Part shown: piece after piece, positions 44,491 to 52,225 of the stretch | How positions within the stretch are numbered: the stretch's first letter is position 1 | Layout of the letters: the number at the start of each line of letters is the position of its first letter | NCBI RefSeq assembly: GCF_052055485.1 | Contig: NZ_CP197171.1 | Coordinates: 2,542,001 to 2,606,000, forward strand | DNA length: 64,000 nucleotides | Reading direction: 5' to 3' | Source of the DNA: Amphibacillus sp052055485 | GTDB taxonomy: Bacteria; Bacillota; Bacilli; Bacillales; Amphibacillaceae | Translations under genes and position numbers: made by a program | Notes under the pieces: generated by a model | Database searches by the model: none | Told to the model about the DNA's origin: nothing | The model's input: only the letters and a program-made list of their open reading frames with translations

Positions 44491-44537
44491 AAAAGAGCGA
44501 CTGATATCCAAGTTAATTGAATATCAGTCGCTTTTCT
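44491..44537. terminator. Bidirectional hairpin downstream of yktB
   Basis: AAAAGAGCGACTGATATC and GATATCAGTCGCTTTT-type arms (AATATCAGTCGCTTTTC on the right) enclose a loop of about 11 nt. T-runs occur on both strands. It is the nearest strong terminator downstream of yktB on the minus strand, about 130 nt from its stop. Confidence 0.65.
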
Positions 44538-44667
44538 AACGGTTTATTTACTGTTGGTTTAGCCCACTTAAGTTCAAAAAGCTCAATGAGCCAAATAAGG
44601 TAAGCGATCATCAATGCCTTTTATTAATGGTGTCTGCTAGAACATGCTGATTTTGACCAACTTTTAA

Positions 44668-45288
44668 TTAAGCAATCGCCTTTTTACCCAGCTGGTACAA
44701 CGGAATTAGCTGATCGTAGCTCTCTTTTATTAAATCCATCAGTTCATGACCTGATAATTGTGTGGCATTTTCTTTAAAAATGTATTTCCCAATTAATAAT
44801 TCAGCTTTCTTTACATCTCTAAAGCGTTGAATATTTTGAGAAGTTAGCTCATTGATAGGAATTGAATCTTTTTCCATATGATTAAAAGAAATAATAAAAT
44901 CATCAGTTAACTGCTCGAAGATATCGATCTGATTCAAAAATTCTTGTGCAATTTTTTTCTTCTCTGGTAGTTCATAAATAAAAGCCAACCAAATAAATAG
45001 CCGATCATCAAATAAGCCAACCTGAAAGTGGGGGTGTTTTTTGTAACCACGCTTATTGTCTGCAATGGCCAACCACGTATCTTTGGGTGGGTTGACAGTT
45101 CGACGCGCATGCTTGGCTATGTGTAAATACATTTCATTACCTAATTTCCCCGCTAGATAGTCTGTTAATTCTATGCCGATCGTTTTAAATTTCGGTTGAA
45201 TATGTTCTTGAATTGCTGTCATTCTATTTGATAATCCTTCAAGATGAAATGTATCAAAGTCTTGATTGGTGAATTTTGGCATTATCAT
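44668..45288 (-). CDS. yktB: UPF0637 family protein YktB
   Basis: The 206-residue protein starts MIMPKFTNQDFDTFHLEGL, as B. subtilis YktB (DUF1054) does. The conserved block HIAKHARRTVNPPKDTWLAIA and HPHFQVGLFDDRLFIWLA are present. Function is not established. The start is chosen at an ATG 8 nt from AAAGGG. A longer in-frame extension (22 residues) has no site and no family match. Confidence 0.9.
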   Translation of the reverse strand: MIMPKFTNQDFDTFHLEGLSNRMTAIQEHIQPKFKTIGIELTDYLAGKLGNEMYLHIAKHARRTVNPPKDTWLAIADNKRGYKKHPHFQVGLFDDRLFIWLAFIYELPEKKKIAQEFLNQIDIFEQLTDDFIISFNHMEKDSIPINELTSQNIQRFRDVKKAELLIGKYIFKENATQLSGHELMDLIKESYDQLIPLYQLGKKAIA

Positions 45289-45494
45289 TAAATCATCCCT
45301 TTCATCTCTATTTTTAAAAGTGTTTAGACGAGGAAATTCAAACTTGCTTTTCACAAGCTCTTAAATCAAAATCCTGAATGATGAATAGTTTGCCCATTAA
45401 ATAGTTGTATATTGTTCTCAGTGGCTATAGATTCTCTTTATATTTTAACATATGAAATATAAAAATTTGCTTTAGACGCATTGAGATGAAGATT
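45289..45494. other. Intergenic stretch upstream of yktB
   Basis: It is AT-rich and presumably holds the yktB promoter. Nothing else is recognised. Confidence 0.35.
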
Positions 45495-45546
45495 TTTATC
45501 ACAGATAACTGTTCGTAAAACTCCCACTGATTGAAGTTTCGTTTTA
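45495..45546. repeat. Minimal 52-nt copy D of the modular repeat family
   Basis: It consists only of the family's left end (TTTATCACAGATAACTG, then TTCGTAAAACTC) joined directly to the right end (CCCACTGATTGAAGTTTCG, then TTTTAT). All interior modules of copies A and C are missing. The joint falls exactly at AAAACTC, which is present twice in copy C. An AAACT/AGTTT hairpin can form at the right. Confidence 0.75.
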
Positions 45547-45640
45547 TCTGAGGGAGTTGGATTAGGAGCTAGCTTTTTGGAAAAAATCAGGAAATTATCT
45601 CTAGAATAATTATATCGTGGTAAAAAAAGAAGCCGAACCA

Positions 45641-45847
45641 TTATTGAATATATGGATCGACTTCTTTTTTTTCTTCGTATAAATGAAACTTACCGGTAGC
45701 ATGTCTTATCTTTGTGTTTTTGCCAATTCGTTCATCGCATGTAGGACATAAATATAAATGCTTGCGTCGATTACGGAGGCGTTTTGCTAACGGTGAGTTA
45801 TAGTCAATGTGATTAACTTCATCACAAATTGGACATTTGACATCCAT
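45641..45847 (-). CDS. ylaI: DUF2197 family protein YlaI
   Basis: This 68-residue protein has two CxxC pairs (KCPICDE and LCPTCDERI), probably binding zinc, and the family block SPLAKRLRNRRKHLYLC. It matches the B. subtilis YlaI family of unknown function. The ATG (MDVKCPICDE) follows GAGGTGAGCG; an upstream GTG is part of that site. Its stop lies inside a GAAG/CTTC hairpin followed by a T-run, which can act as its terminator. Confidence 0.88.
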   Translation of the reverse strand: MDVKCPICDEVNHIDYNSPLAKRLRNRRKHLYLCPTCDERIGKNTKIRHATGKFHLYEEKKEVDPYIQ

Positions 45848-45992
45848 TACGCTCACCTCAAATGACTAATAGAAAAATTGGATCGTTAATAGTTTAACAT
45901 ATCTTTTTAACAATTGATAATTTAGTTAGAAATAGTTTGAATAGATTAAAAATAGGGGATAATTTTTATAACAATATATAAGAGGTGTTTTC

Positions 45993-46247
45993 ATGAAGAA
46001 AAATATTTTTTTAGTGCTTATAGCAGTAGCTGCATCCTTTGTTAGCTTTATATTAGTGGGTAAAAATAGCTATAAAAAGATTCCCATGAAACCAAATAAT
46101 GTAAAGCATCCCATTCAATTACGGAATAAAAATTACTTTCCCATTCAACAGGCAGGTGATCCTTTGAGTGATGATCTGGAAAATTCTAAAATGATAAGTG
46201 AGGGCTCACAATATGGTGTTGAATATTATAATCGGGTAAGGCAATAA
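45993..46247 (+). CDS. Small membrane-anchored protein of unknown function
   Basis: The 84-residue protein has one N-terminal hydrophobic segment (residues 4-23) without a lipobox, then a basic and polar tail with many Lys, Pro and Asn residues. AGAGGTG precedes the ATG. It lies between ylaI and ylaN. I recognise no family. Confidence 0.7.
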   Translation: MKKNIFLVLIAVAASFVSFILVGKNSYKKIPMKPNNVKHPIQLRNKNYFPIQQAGDPLSDDLENSKMISEGSQYGVEYYNRVRQ

Positions 46248-46384
46248 ATTGAATTAATGTTTTTTTTGTTATTTGCATTGGTTATTTGAGCTAATTAAAT
46301 CTGGTCTAGTATTGGTTTGACTTGCATTTTTACTGATTAAGCATTAATATGAAGGAAGGAATGATTGGAGGAGGGGATTTAAAA

Positions 46385-46666
46385 TTGATGCAAGAAGCCA
46401 TAGTAACCCATGCTAATAAAGCCTATGCCCTTCTAAAGGCTGATGCTGATAAAATCTTGAAGCTTATTCAAGTGCAAATGGACAATTTAACAATGCCCCA
46501 ATGCCCTTTATATGAAGAGGTTTTAGATACGCATATGTTTGGTTTATCTAGAGAGATAGACTTTGCGGTAAGATTAGAATTAATCGAAGAAGAAGAGGGC
46601 AAGGCATTACTAGATGATTTAGAGAAACAGCTTAATTTAATTCATGAGAAGTCTCAACAGTCTTAA
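46385..46666 (+). CDS. ylaN: UPF0358 family protein YlaN
   Basis: The family core KLIQVQMDNLTMPQCPLYEE and the next block THMFGLSREIDFAVRL are clear. YlaN is linked to iron homeostasis and Fur interaction in B. subtilis and Staphylococcus. I start at TTG (46385), 8 nt after GGAGGAGGGG, giving 93 residues, the same as B. subtilis; the adjacent ATG one codon later is possible. In B. subtilis ylaI and ylaN are separated by other yla genes that are missing here. Confidence 0.92.
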   Translation: MMQEAIVTHANKAYALLKADADKILKLIQVQMDNLTMPQCPLYEEVLDTHMFGLSREIDFAVRLELIEEEEGKALLDDLEKQLNLIHEKSQQS

Positions 46667-46713
46667 ATGCTGTTGTTCTTATTTTAAACATCAAATTTTT
46701 ATATGAATAGATG

Positions 46714-46764
46714 AAAAGGAGCTATTACAAAATGTATGTGTACATCTTGTGATAGCTTCTTTTC
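46714..46764 (+). terminator. Terminator of ylaN
   Basis: AAAAGGAGCTATTACAA and TTGTGATAGCTTCTTTT form a long stem around a loop of about 16 nt. Confidence 0.8.
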
Positions 46765-46869
46765 GTGTGTTAACTGCCCAGTCAGTCATCTTTTAATATC
46801 CATTTAGGAGAATCTATAAGCTTAGCTGCTATTCAAAAAAGTTAAGTAAGATCCAAATGAGGTGCTTCA

Positions 46870-46985
46870 ATTCGAGGTTTTAAGCAAAATCACAAGTCAA
46901 AATGTCGAATAGGGGGCACATTTATCCGATCCGATGTTTGACTCAAATATTCAATTCGCAAAGTTGGGTAGAAGGTTTCCAACCT
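46870..46985. repeat. Inverted relatives of the 52-bp hairpin units
   Basis: Read on the minus strand, this region contains CTATTCGACATTTT, identical to the right arm of unit 2 at 44042-44064, followed by GACTTGTGATTTTGCTT as in the unit junctions. A second, more diverged hairpin is GGTTGGAAACCTTCTACCCAACTT on the minus strand at about 46960-46983. This places the same unit family in the opposite orientation, 2.7 kb away. Confidence 0.55.
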
Positions 46986-47003
46986 AGCTCTAATCCCACA
47001 AAG

Positions 47004-47046
47004 AAAAAGAGCTGTTGCCCAACTTCATGGTGTAACAGCCTTCTTT
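47004..47046 (-). terminator. Terminator of the AI-2E family transporter gene
   Basis: On the minus strand GGCTGTTACACCA pairs with TGGGCAACAGC (imperfect), about 25 nt after the stop, and TCTTTTTCTTTG follows. Confidence 0.7.
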
Positions 47047-47072
47047 GTACATACTTAATTTAATTGGCATGA

Positions 47073-48131
47073 TTATATCTTAAAGTTAAAGTTAATAATT
47101 CCAACTTCTTTGGCGGAAGTGAAGATAATAACGGCAATCGGACCAATAATAAATCCGAAGAGACCAAATAATTTTAAACCTATGTACATTGAAATTAAGG
47201 TTGCTAAAGGAGAAAGGCCCATTTGGACACCCATGACTTTTGGCTCAACCGTACGTCGAATAGCTAATAAAATGATTGCTAAAACAGCTAATTGGATTCC
47301 CATAAACGTAGATCCTGTTAAAAACATATAGATCGACCATGGAGCAAGAATAATGATTGAACCGATAATGGGAACAAGGTCAATAATCCAAATAATGAGA
47401 GACATAATTATCGCATATTCAGGGAGAATGATAAATAATCCAATCAAGGATACTGCGAAAATGATTAAACTGACTAAAAGCTGCCCTTTTAAGAAGCCAA
47501 GACTCACATGCTTTAATCGAGCTGTCATAAACTGAATTTTTTCTGCACTAGCCTCGGTAAAGAGATTATAGAAATGACTTGTTAAAATTGGCAATTCAAG
47601 CATAAATAAAAATAGTGCGATTAAATAGACCAAGAAGCTAACGATATAATTTGGTATCGTTGCAACAATGGCAGCAACTTTACCAACTTGAAAGGTTTCT
47701 CTGAGTATACTAGTTAATGAATCTACACTACTCCTAATCCCGGCATTCACTTCATTAACAAACTCATTAGGCAAATCAATCATAAATCGCTCTAGAGCAT
47801 CACCCCAATCAAGCAACAAGCGATTGATTTGAACAATATATTCAGGAATATTTTCTGCTAAAGAGACTAGCTGTTTAATGACACTTGTCACAGTAAAGTA
47901 GCCTAATAAGCCTAATAAGATGATGAAAGTTAAATAAATAAGGATAACACTTATTTTTCGTCCTAATTTAAACCGCTTTTCGATAAAACGAATGAGTGGA
48001 TTTAACATCAACGCTGAAAAGAAGGCGATAACTAAAGGTATTGAAATGGGTAAGACAAAGAAAAAGAAGAAGAGTGAAATGATGATTAAAAAGATAAATG
48101 TCCAATGTTTTTTAGTTAATAAACGTGCCAA
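47073..48131 (-). CDS. AI-2E family transporter
   Basis: The 352-residue protein has about eight hydrophobic segments and the AI-2E/UPF0118 family pattern: an N-terminal LVIAFFSALMLNPLIRFIEK, and the late block GVQMGLSPLATLISMYIGLK with GFIIGPIAVIIF. Despite the family name, characterised members include Na+/H+ antiporters and autoinducer exporters, so the substrate is open. It stands alone on the minus strand, facing away from the ylb cluster. Confidence 0.88.
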   Translation of the reverse strand: MARLLTKKHWTFIFLIIISLFFFFFVLPISIPLVIAFFSALMLNPLIRFIEKRFKLGRKISVILIYLTFIILLGLLGYFTVTSVIKQLVSLAENIPEYIVQINRLLLDWGDALERFMIDLPNEFVNEVNAGIRSSVDSLTSILRETFQVGKVAAIVATIPNYIVSFLVYLIALFLFMLELPILTSHFYNLFTEASAEKIQFMTARLKHVSLGFLKGQLLVSLIIFAVSLIGLFIILPEYAIIMSLIIWIIDLVPIIGSIIILAPWSIYMFLTGSTFMGIQLAVLAIILLAIRRTVEPKVMGVQMGLSPLATLISMYIGLKLFGLFGFIIGPIAVIIFTSAKEVGIINFNFKI

Positions 48132-48320
48132 TTACGATCCCTACTTTCAATTGAAAAGAAATAATTTTCCTTATTGAAATATACCATGTTTTAAAGTATT
48201 TTAATAGTTATTTTGCCTATAAACTTTAATAATGAAAAACATAAAATTAGACTATTTTGCTCATACTATTCATTGTAGACAAAAAAGTCTTAAAATAACG
48301 ATAATGGAGGTTTTTTAATC

Positions 48321-48749
48321 TTGATGAAAGTAAAAGATATTATGTCAGATCATCTAGTTTGTAGTCGGGCAGACGACACGCTTGCTAAAGTTTCAGAGCT
48401 AATGGCTAATGAAGATGTAGGTGCAGTACCTATATGTGATGATCAACATCATTTATTAGGGATAGTTACAGATCGCGATTTAGTCATCAGAGGATATGCG
48501 CAAGGTAAGGACCCGGAGGAAAAGGTTGAGCAATGTATGACAGAAGATATGATTACTTGTGAAGAGGATATGACTGTTGACAAAGCAGGTGAACTGCTGA
48601 GTAAGCATCAAATTCGGCGTTTGCCGGTTGTGAGAGGTAAAGAAATAATTGGAATTGTTTCATTAGCAGATTTAGCTAATGAACAACATTCAGATCATAT
48701 TGCTGCAGAGGCACTTGAGGATATTTCGGAACAAGATCATTTTCATTAA
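48321..48749 (+). CDS. CBS-domain protein (YlbB/YhcV type)
   Basis: The 142-residue protein has two CBS motifs: VKDIMSDHLVCSRADDTLAK with GIVTDRDLVIRGYA, then VEQCMTEDMITCEEDMTVDK with RRLPVVRGKEIIGIVSLADLA. Such pairs bind adenine nucleotides. Its place before ylbD matches B. subtilis ylbB, although YhcV is also similar. GGAGG lies 10 nt before the TTG; the ATG one codon later is the alternative. A terminator follows. Confidence 0.85.
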   Translation: MMKVKDIMSDHLVCSRADDTLAKVSELMANEDVGAVPICDDQHHLLGIVTDRDLVIRGYAQGKDPEEKVEQCMTEDMITCEEDMTVDKAGELLSKHQIRRLPVVRGKEIIGIVSLADLANEQHSDHIAAEALEDISEQDHFH

Positions 48750-48771
48750 TTATCTGATTAGTTTTAGACTT

Positions 48772-48800
48772 AAAGACTGACCAAAAGGTCGGTCTTTTAT
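48772..48800 (+). terminator. Terminator after the CBS gene
   Basis: AAAGACTGACC and GGTCGGTCTTT pair with one wobble around AAAA, followed by TAT. Confidence 0.8.
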
Positions 48801-48944
48801 TGACAGATAGGATAAGAAAAATTAAGACACTTGGTAAAAGACGAGTGTTGTTATTTGGAGTGTGTTTTTCAAATTGAGATGGGTTACATTAATGGTAAAT
48901 ATGACATAGATTATAATAGAAAAACAATAGGAGGTGAGCGAACA

Positions 48945-49391
48945 TTGACTGAATCAAAACTCCATCCAGATGTTAAGAAATTCAAAGTATTTGTAGAGAA
49001 GCACCCTAAAATTATTCAAGAAGCAAGATCTGGAAAACATGATCTTAACTATTATTTTAAACATTATCAAAAGTATGGAGAAACAGACTCATTTTGGGAT
49101 CCATTTATTGAGGATGAAAAAGAGAAAAGTAAAAAATCAGAAAATGAAAACAAGAAAAGTTGGACTGAGCAACTAAAAGGATTGGTAAGTAAAATTGAAT
49201 TTGATCAGATTGAACAACATTTAAAGCAAGCAGACTCGGCTATTGGTGAACTAAAAAAATTACTTAACCATTTTTCCGAAATACGTGGTAATCGAACACA
49301 ATCGCCGCAATCATCACAATTACCCCAATCACCGCAACTACCTCAATCACCTCAACCACCAATGAGTAGAATGAATCGACGTTTATTTTAA
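48945..49391 (+). CDS. ylbD: YlbD family spore coat protein
   Basis: The 148-residue protein has the YlbD block LHPDVKKFKVFVEKHPKII, then a helical region with the WTEQLKGLV segment, then a Pro/Gln/Ser repeat tail (PQSPQ units) and a basic end MNRRLF. The family is annotated as a putative spore coat protein. The start is TTG, 7-8 nt after AGGAGGTGAG. The upstream extension of 38 codons has no family match. The repeat tail may vary in length. ylbE is not found after it. Confidence 0.87.
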   Translation: MTESKLHPDVKKFKVFVEKHPKIIQEARSGKHDLNYYFKHYQKYGETDSFWDPFIEDEKEKSKKSENENKKSWTEQLKGLVSKIEFDQIEQHLKQADSAIGELKKLLNHFSEIRGNRTQSPQSSQLPQSPQLPQSPQPPMSRMNRRLF

Positions 49392-49450
49392 TGATCAAGC
49401 TTTTTTTTTATTAAATAACTGATATAATATGTTTAATGGAGGTGACCATC

Positions 49451-49882
49451 ATGTTAGCTACAGTAGAAATTATTAATATATTAGATCTAACAGATGAATT
49501 ATCAGAGATGATTATTAATTCAGAGCAAATGATGCATTATATAGATAAAAAAGAACAACTAAAACAAGATCAAGAGGCACAGGCATTACTTAAGACTTTT
49601 GAGCACAAAAAGGAAGAGTATGAAGAAGTACAGAGATTTGGCCGTTATCATCCGGACTATCGCAAAACAACAAAAGAAGTACGATTGATGAAGCGCGAGG
49701 TAGATATGCTTGAACCTGTTGCACAATTTAAACTAGCTGAACGTGAGTTTCAAACATTACTAGATGATATTAGTGAGAAGATAGCTTTTAGTGTCAGCAA
49801 ACAGATTATGGTGCCGCGTGATGGTGCTCTATTTACTGAAGGTGGCTGTAGTCATGGTGGAAGTTGTGGCTGTAGCGCATAA
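49451..49882 (+). CDS. ylbF: YlbF, RicF subunit of the RicA-RicF-RicT (Y) complex
   Basis: The 143-residue helical protein carries the com_ylbF core (EEYEEVQRFGRYHPDYR) and a Cys-rich C-terminal tail, GGCSHGGSCGCSA. With YmcA and YaaT, YlbF forms a complex holding Fe-S clusters, which promotes RNase Y processing and sporulation, competence and biofilm formation. The tail cysteines fit cluster binding. The ATG (MLATVEIINI) follows GGAGGTGACC; the ATG at 49436 is part of that site. A TATAAT at 49423 is a likely -10. Confidence 0.93.
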   Translation: MLATVEIINILDLTDELSEMIINSEQMMHYIDKKEQLKQDQEAQALLKTFEHKKEEYEEVQRFGRYHPDYRKTTKEVRLMKREVDMLEPVAQFKLAEREFQTLLDDISEKIAFSVSKQIMVPRDGALFTEGGCSHGGSCGCSA

Positions 49883-49921
49883 AAAAGATTTGCTAGGCTA
49901 AGGGTTGGAGTGAGGAAAATT

Positions 49922-50200
49922 ATGATGAGAACAAAACGACAGGGACTGATTATTTGGTTCCAGCATATGAAAAATATCAAACAAATAAAGCGTTATGGTC
50001 ATTTAATTTCAGTATCACGGAAATTACGTTATGCTTTAATATATGTTGATCAAGATCAAGTTGAAGAGAAAGCATTGAAATTAGAGAAGTTACCCTTTGT
50101 ATCTAAAGTCGATTTATCATATAAACCATTCATAAAACAAGAATTTGATAATGCAAAAGTTGATGAAGCTAAGGAATATGATTATAAAATGGGAATTTGA
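49922..50200 (+). CDS. ylbG: DUF2129 family protein YlbG
   Basis: The 92-residue protein ends in the family signature FDNAKVDEAKEYDYKMGI and has the RQGLIIWFQHMKNIKQIKRYG start. Its function is unknown; it accompanies ylbF and rsmD in most Bacillaceae. The ATG pair at 49922/49925 follows GGAGTGAGG. The GTG at 49910 is in that site and is rejected. Confidence 0.92.
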   Translation: MMRTKRQGLIIWFQHMKNIKQIKRYGHLISVSRKLRYALIYVDQDQVEEKALKLEKLPFVSKVDLSYKPFIKQEFDNAKVDEAKEYDYKMGI

Positions 50201-50382
50201 TTTTAAAGAAAGTTTGAAAGATAGAGCAAAAGTGTAGTTGCTCAAAGCTAGACAACTTGGGGAGCTACTGATGAGGTCAAAGAAATACGCTGGTTTTAGA
50301 AAATTAATGTTGGTTTATCATAAGAAGATTGTTAAATAAATGAACTATGTTCCCAAATTTTTATCCTTTCATAAATAAAGAA

Positions 50383-50540
50383 AAAGCCTGCAGAATAGTA
50401 CTCTGCAGGCCCTTTTTAGTTCAAGATTATGAACTAAAAAGGCAAAGGGAGAGGAGAAACCGGAAAAAGCGCCTATGGGGAAACGTAGGCTCCTTCCGTC
50501 TTCCTGAAGTGATGTTATGCTTAACGTCACTTCATTAGCT
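50383..50540. other. Cluster of hairpins between ylbG and rsmD
   Basis: Four hairpins lie in a row: CCTGCAGA/TCTGCAGG followed by CCTTTTTAG (terminator-like, 50388-50415); CCTTTTTAGTTCA/TGAACTAAAAAGG, which shares bases with the first one's tail (50410-50443); GCCTA/TAGGC within GGAAAAAGCGCCTATGGGGA (50461-50492); and GAAGTGATGTTA/TAACGTCACTTC (50505-50535). The first pair could be mutually exclusive. It may end the ylb transcript, be a structured RNA, or be a repeat element. Confidence 0.55.
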
Positions 50541-50683
50541 AAGTATGACCATATAATATAAATAATATTCAACTATAATGACTGTTTAAAATTTAATCGC
50601 ATATGGTTTTTCAATTTTTTTTGTGATAATATTAGGTGCAATTGAAAGCCATAATTGGTGAGCTATATGATGAGGTGATAATT

Positions 50684-51253
50684 TTGCGAGTCATATCTGG
50701 TGAATATAAAGGACGCTCGATTGAAACAGTTTCAAATAAATTAACAAGACCAACTTCTGATAAAGTTAAAGAATCATTATTTAATATTATTGGTCCTTTT
50801 TTCAGCGGTGGTCATGCTTTAGACCTTTTTGCAGGAAGCGGAAGCTTAGGTATCGAGGCGTTGAGTAGAGGCATAAGTCAGGTAGTCTTTGTTGATCAAC
50901 AAATGCAGGCGATTCAAATGATAAAAAAGAATTTAACTAATCTAAAATTAGTTGATCGAGCTGAAGTTTATCAAAATGATGCACTTAGAGCATTGAAGGC
51001 ACTTGGGAAACGGGAATTAAAGTTTGATATTATATTTCTTGATCCTCCTTATAAAAAAGGGCTATATGGGCGATTGCTTGAGGAAATTAACAAGCAACCC
51101 ATCACACATTTAGACACGACAATTATTTGTGAACATGATAGTAGTCTGACTTTACCAGAGACAATTGCTACATTTCAACAAGTACGTACTGAAAAATACG
51201 GTAGCACAACAATGATATCTTTTTACAAAAGGAAGGATGATGACAATGAGTAG
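50684..51253 (+). CDS. rsmD: 16S rRNA (guanine966-N2)-methyltransferase
   Basis: The 189-residue enzyme has the SAM-binding motif ALDLFAGSGSLGIEALSRG and the catalytic motif DIIFLDPPYKKG (DPPY). The N-terminal RVISGEYKGRSIETV and RPTSDKVKESLFNII are typical of RsmD (YlbH). It methylates G966 of 16S rRNA. The start is TTG (LRVISGEYKG) 5-6 nt after GAGGTG; the longer frame upstream lacks a match. It overlaps coaD by 8 nt. Confidence 0.94.
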   Translation: MRVISGEYKGRSIETVSNKLTRPTSDKVKESLFNIIGPFFSGGHALDLFAGSGSLGIEALSRGISQVVFVDQQMQAIQMIKKNLTNLKLVDRAEVYQNDALRALKALGKRELKFDIIFLDPPYKKGLYGRLLEEINKQPITHLDTTIICEHDSSLTLPETIATFQQVRTEKYGSTTMISFYKRKDDDNE

Positions 51254-51731
51254 ATTAGCTATTTGTCCAGGTAGTTTCGATCCTATTACATATGGCCATC
51301 TGGATATTATCGAAAGAGCAGCAAAGGTTTTTGATCATGTGATTGTCGCTGTTTTTCACAATGAATCCAAGTCACCGCTTTTCTCGATTGATGAGCGAAT
51401 GGAGTTAATTGCCGAGGCAACGAAACATCTTAATAATGTGTCTGTTGATAGTCATAGTGGTTTATTAATGGACTATGCCAGAAAAAAGAAAGCTAATGCT
51501 TTAGTAAGGGGACTAAGAGCGGTTAGTGACTTCGAGTATGAATTACAGATTACCTCGATGAACCGTAAACTTTATGAAGAGATTGAAACCTTTTATATTA
51601 TGGCAAATAATAAGTATTCCTTTCTCAGCTCAAGTGTCGTAAAAGAAGTTGCTAAGTTTCATGCGAATGTGACGGATCTTGTTCCTGAAATTGTTGAACA
51701 AGCACTCAAAGAAAAATTTAAGCAATCCTAA
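51246..51731 (+). CDS. coaD: Phosphopantetheine adenylyltransferase
   Basis: CoaD makes dephospho-CoA from ATP and 4'-phosphopantetheine. The nucleotidyltransferase motif is CPGSFDPITYGHLDII (T/HxGH form TYGH), followed by LVRGLRAVSDFEYELQ and NKYSFLSSSVVKEVA. At 161 residues it equals B. subtilis CoaD. ATG at 51246 (MSRLAICPG) is 9 nt from GGAAGG; two upstream ATG codons are closer but less likely. It follows rsmD as in most Bacillaceae. Confidence 0.95.
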   Translation: MSRLAICPGSFDPITYGHLDIIERAAKVFDHVIVAVFHNESKSPLFSIDERMELIAEATKHLNNVSVDSHSGLLMDYARKKKANALVRGLRAVSDFEYELQITSMNRKLYEEIETFYIMANNKYSFLSSSVVKEVAKFHANVTDLVPEIVEQALKEKFKQS

Positions 51732-52225
51732 TTTGTTCTCATTGAAAAGGTAAGCGAGCATTGAAAAGTGCCCCAGCTTTCCTTTAGTTCATTTTAGAGT
51801 GATAAAATGGTGCTTACTGTAAAAGGGAAAACTCATTTTGATAAAATTTCTATTGACTGTTTACCTTGTTTGTCCCCATCCTAACTATATTGGCTGAGGA
51901 GTGACGTAATACTCTCAACAACAGAGAATAATTCAAACCCAATGCTTTACTGAAATAAAGATCTTCGATTAACACCAGCGTGTCCTGAAAAATTTCGACG
52001 AGATATGTAAACATACTATGGAAGTCATGCAACAAAGCTGTGATGAAGTTGAAATTGTGAAAAATAATAGGTAAATGCTATAAAATCCTTTTATCTGACT
52101 TTTGTTAGTGTAAGTATAAAAATTGAAGGATTCAAAAGACTCATGAACTAAGTTCCTATTCTCAATGAGAATTGTAGAAGCCAACCTATCTATGTGCAAG
52201 TAAGGATGTATAAAGCCTAATTTTT
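51732..52225. other. Intergenic stretch with no recognised feature
   Basis: This 490-nt gap lies between the convergent coaD and ylbJ. I see no strong terminator, repeat copy or open frame. The sequence reads like decayed DNA. Confidence 0.4.

Noticed and set aside
47110..47535. Open frames opposite the AI-2E transporter gene
   Set aside because: They have no ribosome binding site, are antisense to a membrane protein gene, and their composition follows from that gene.
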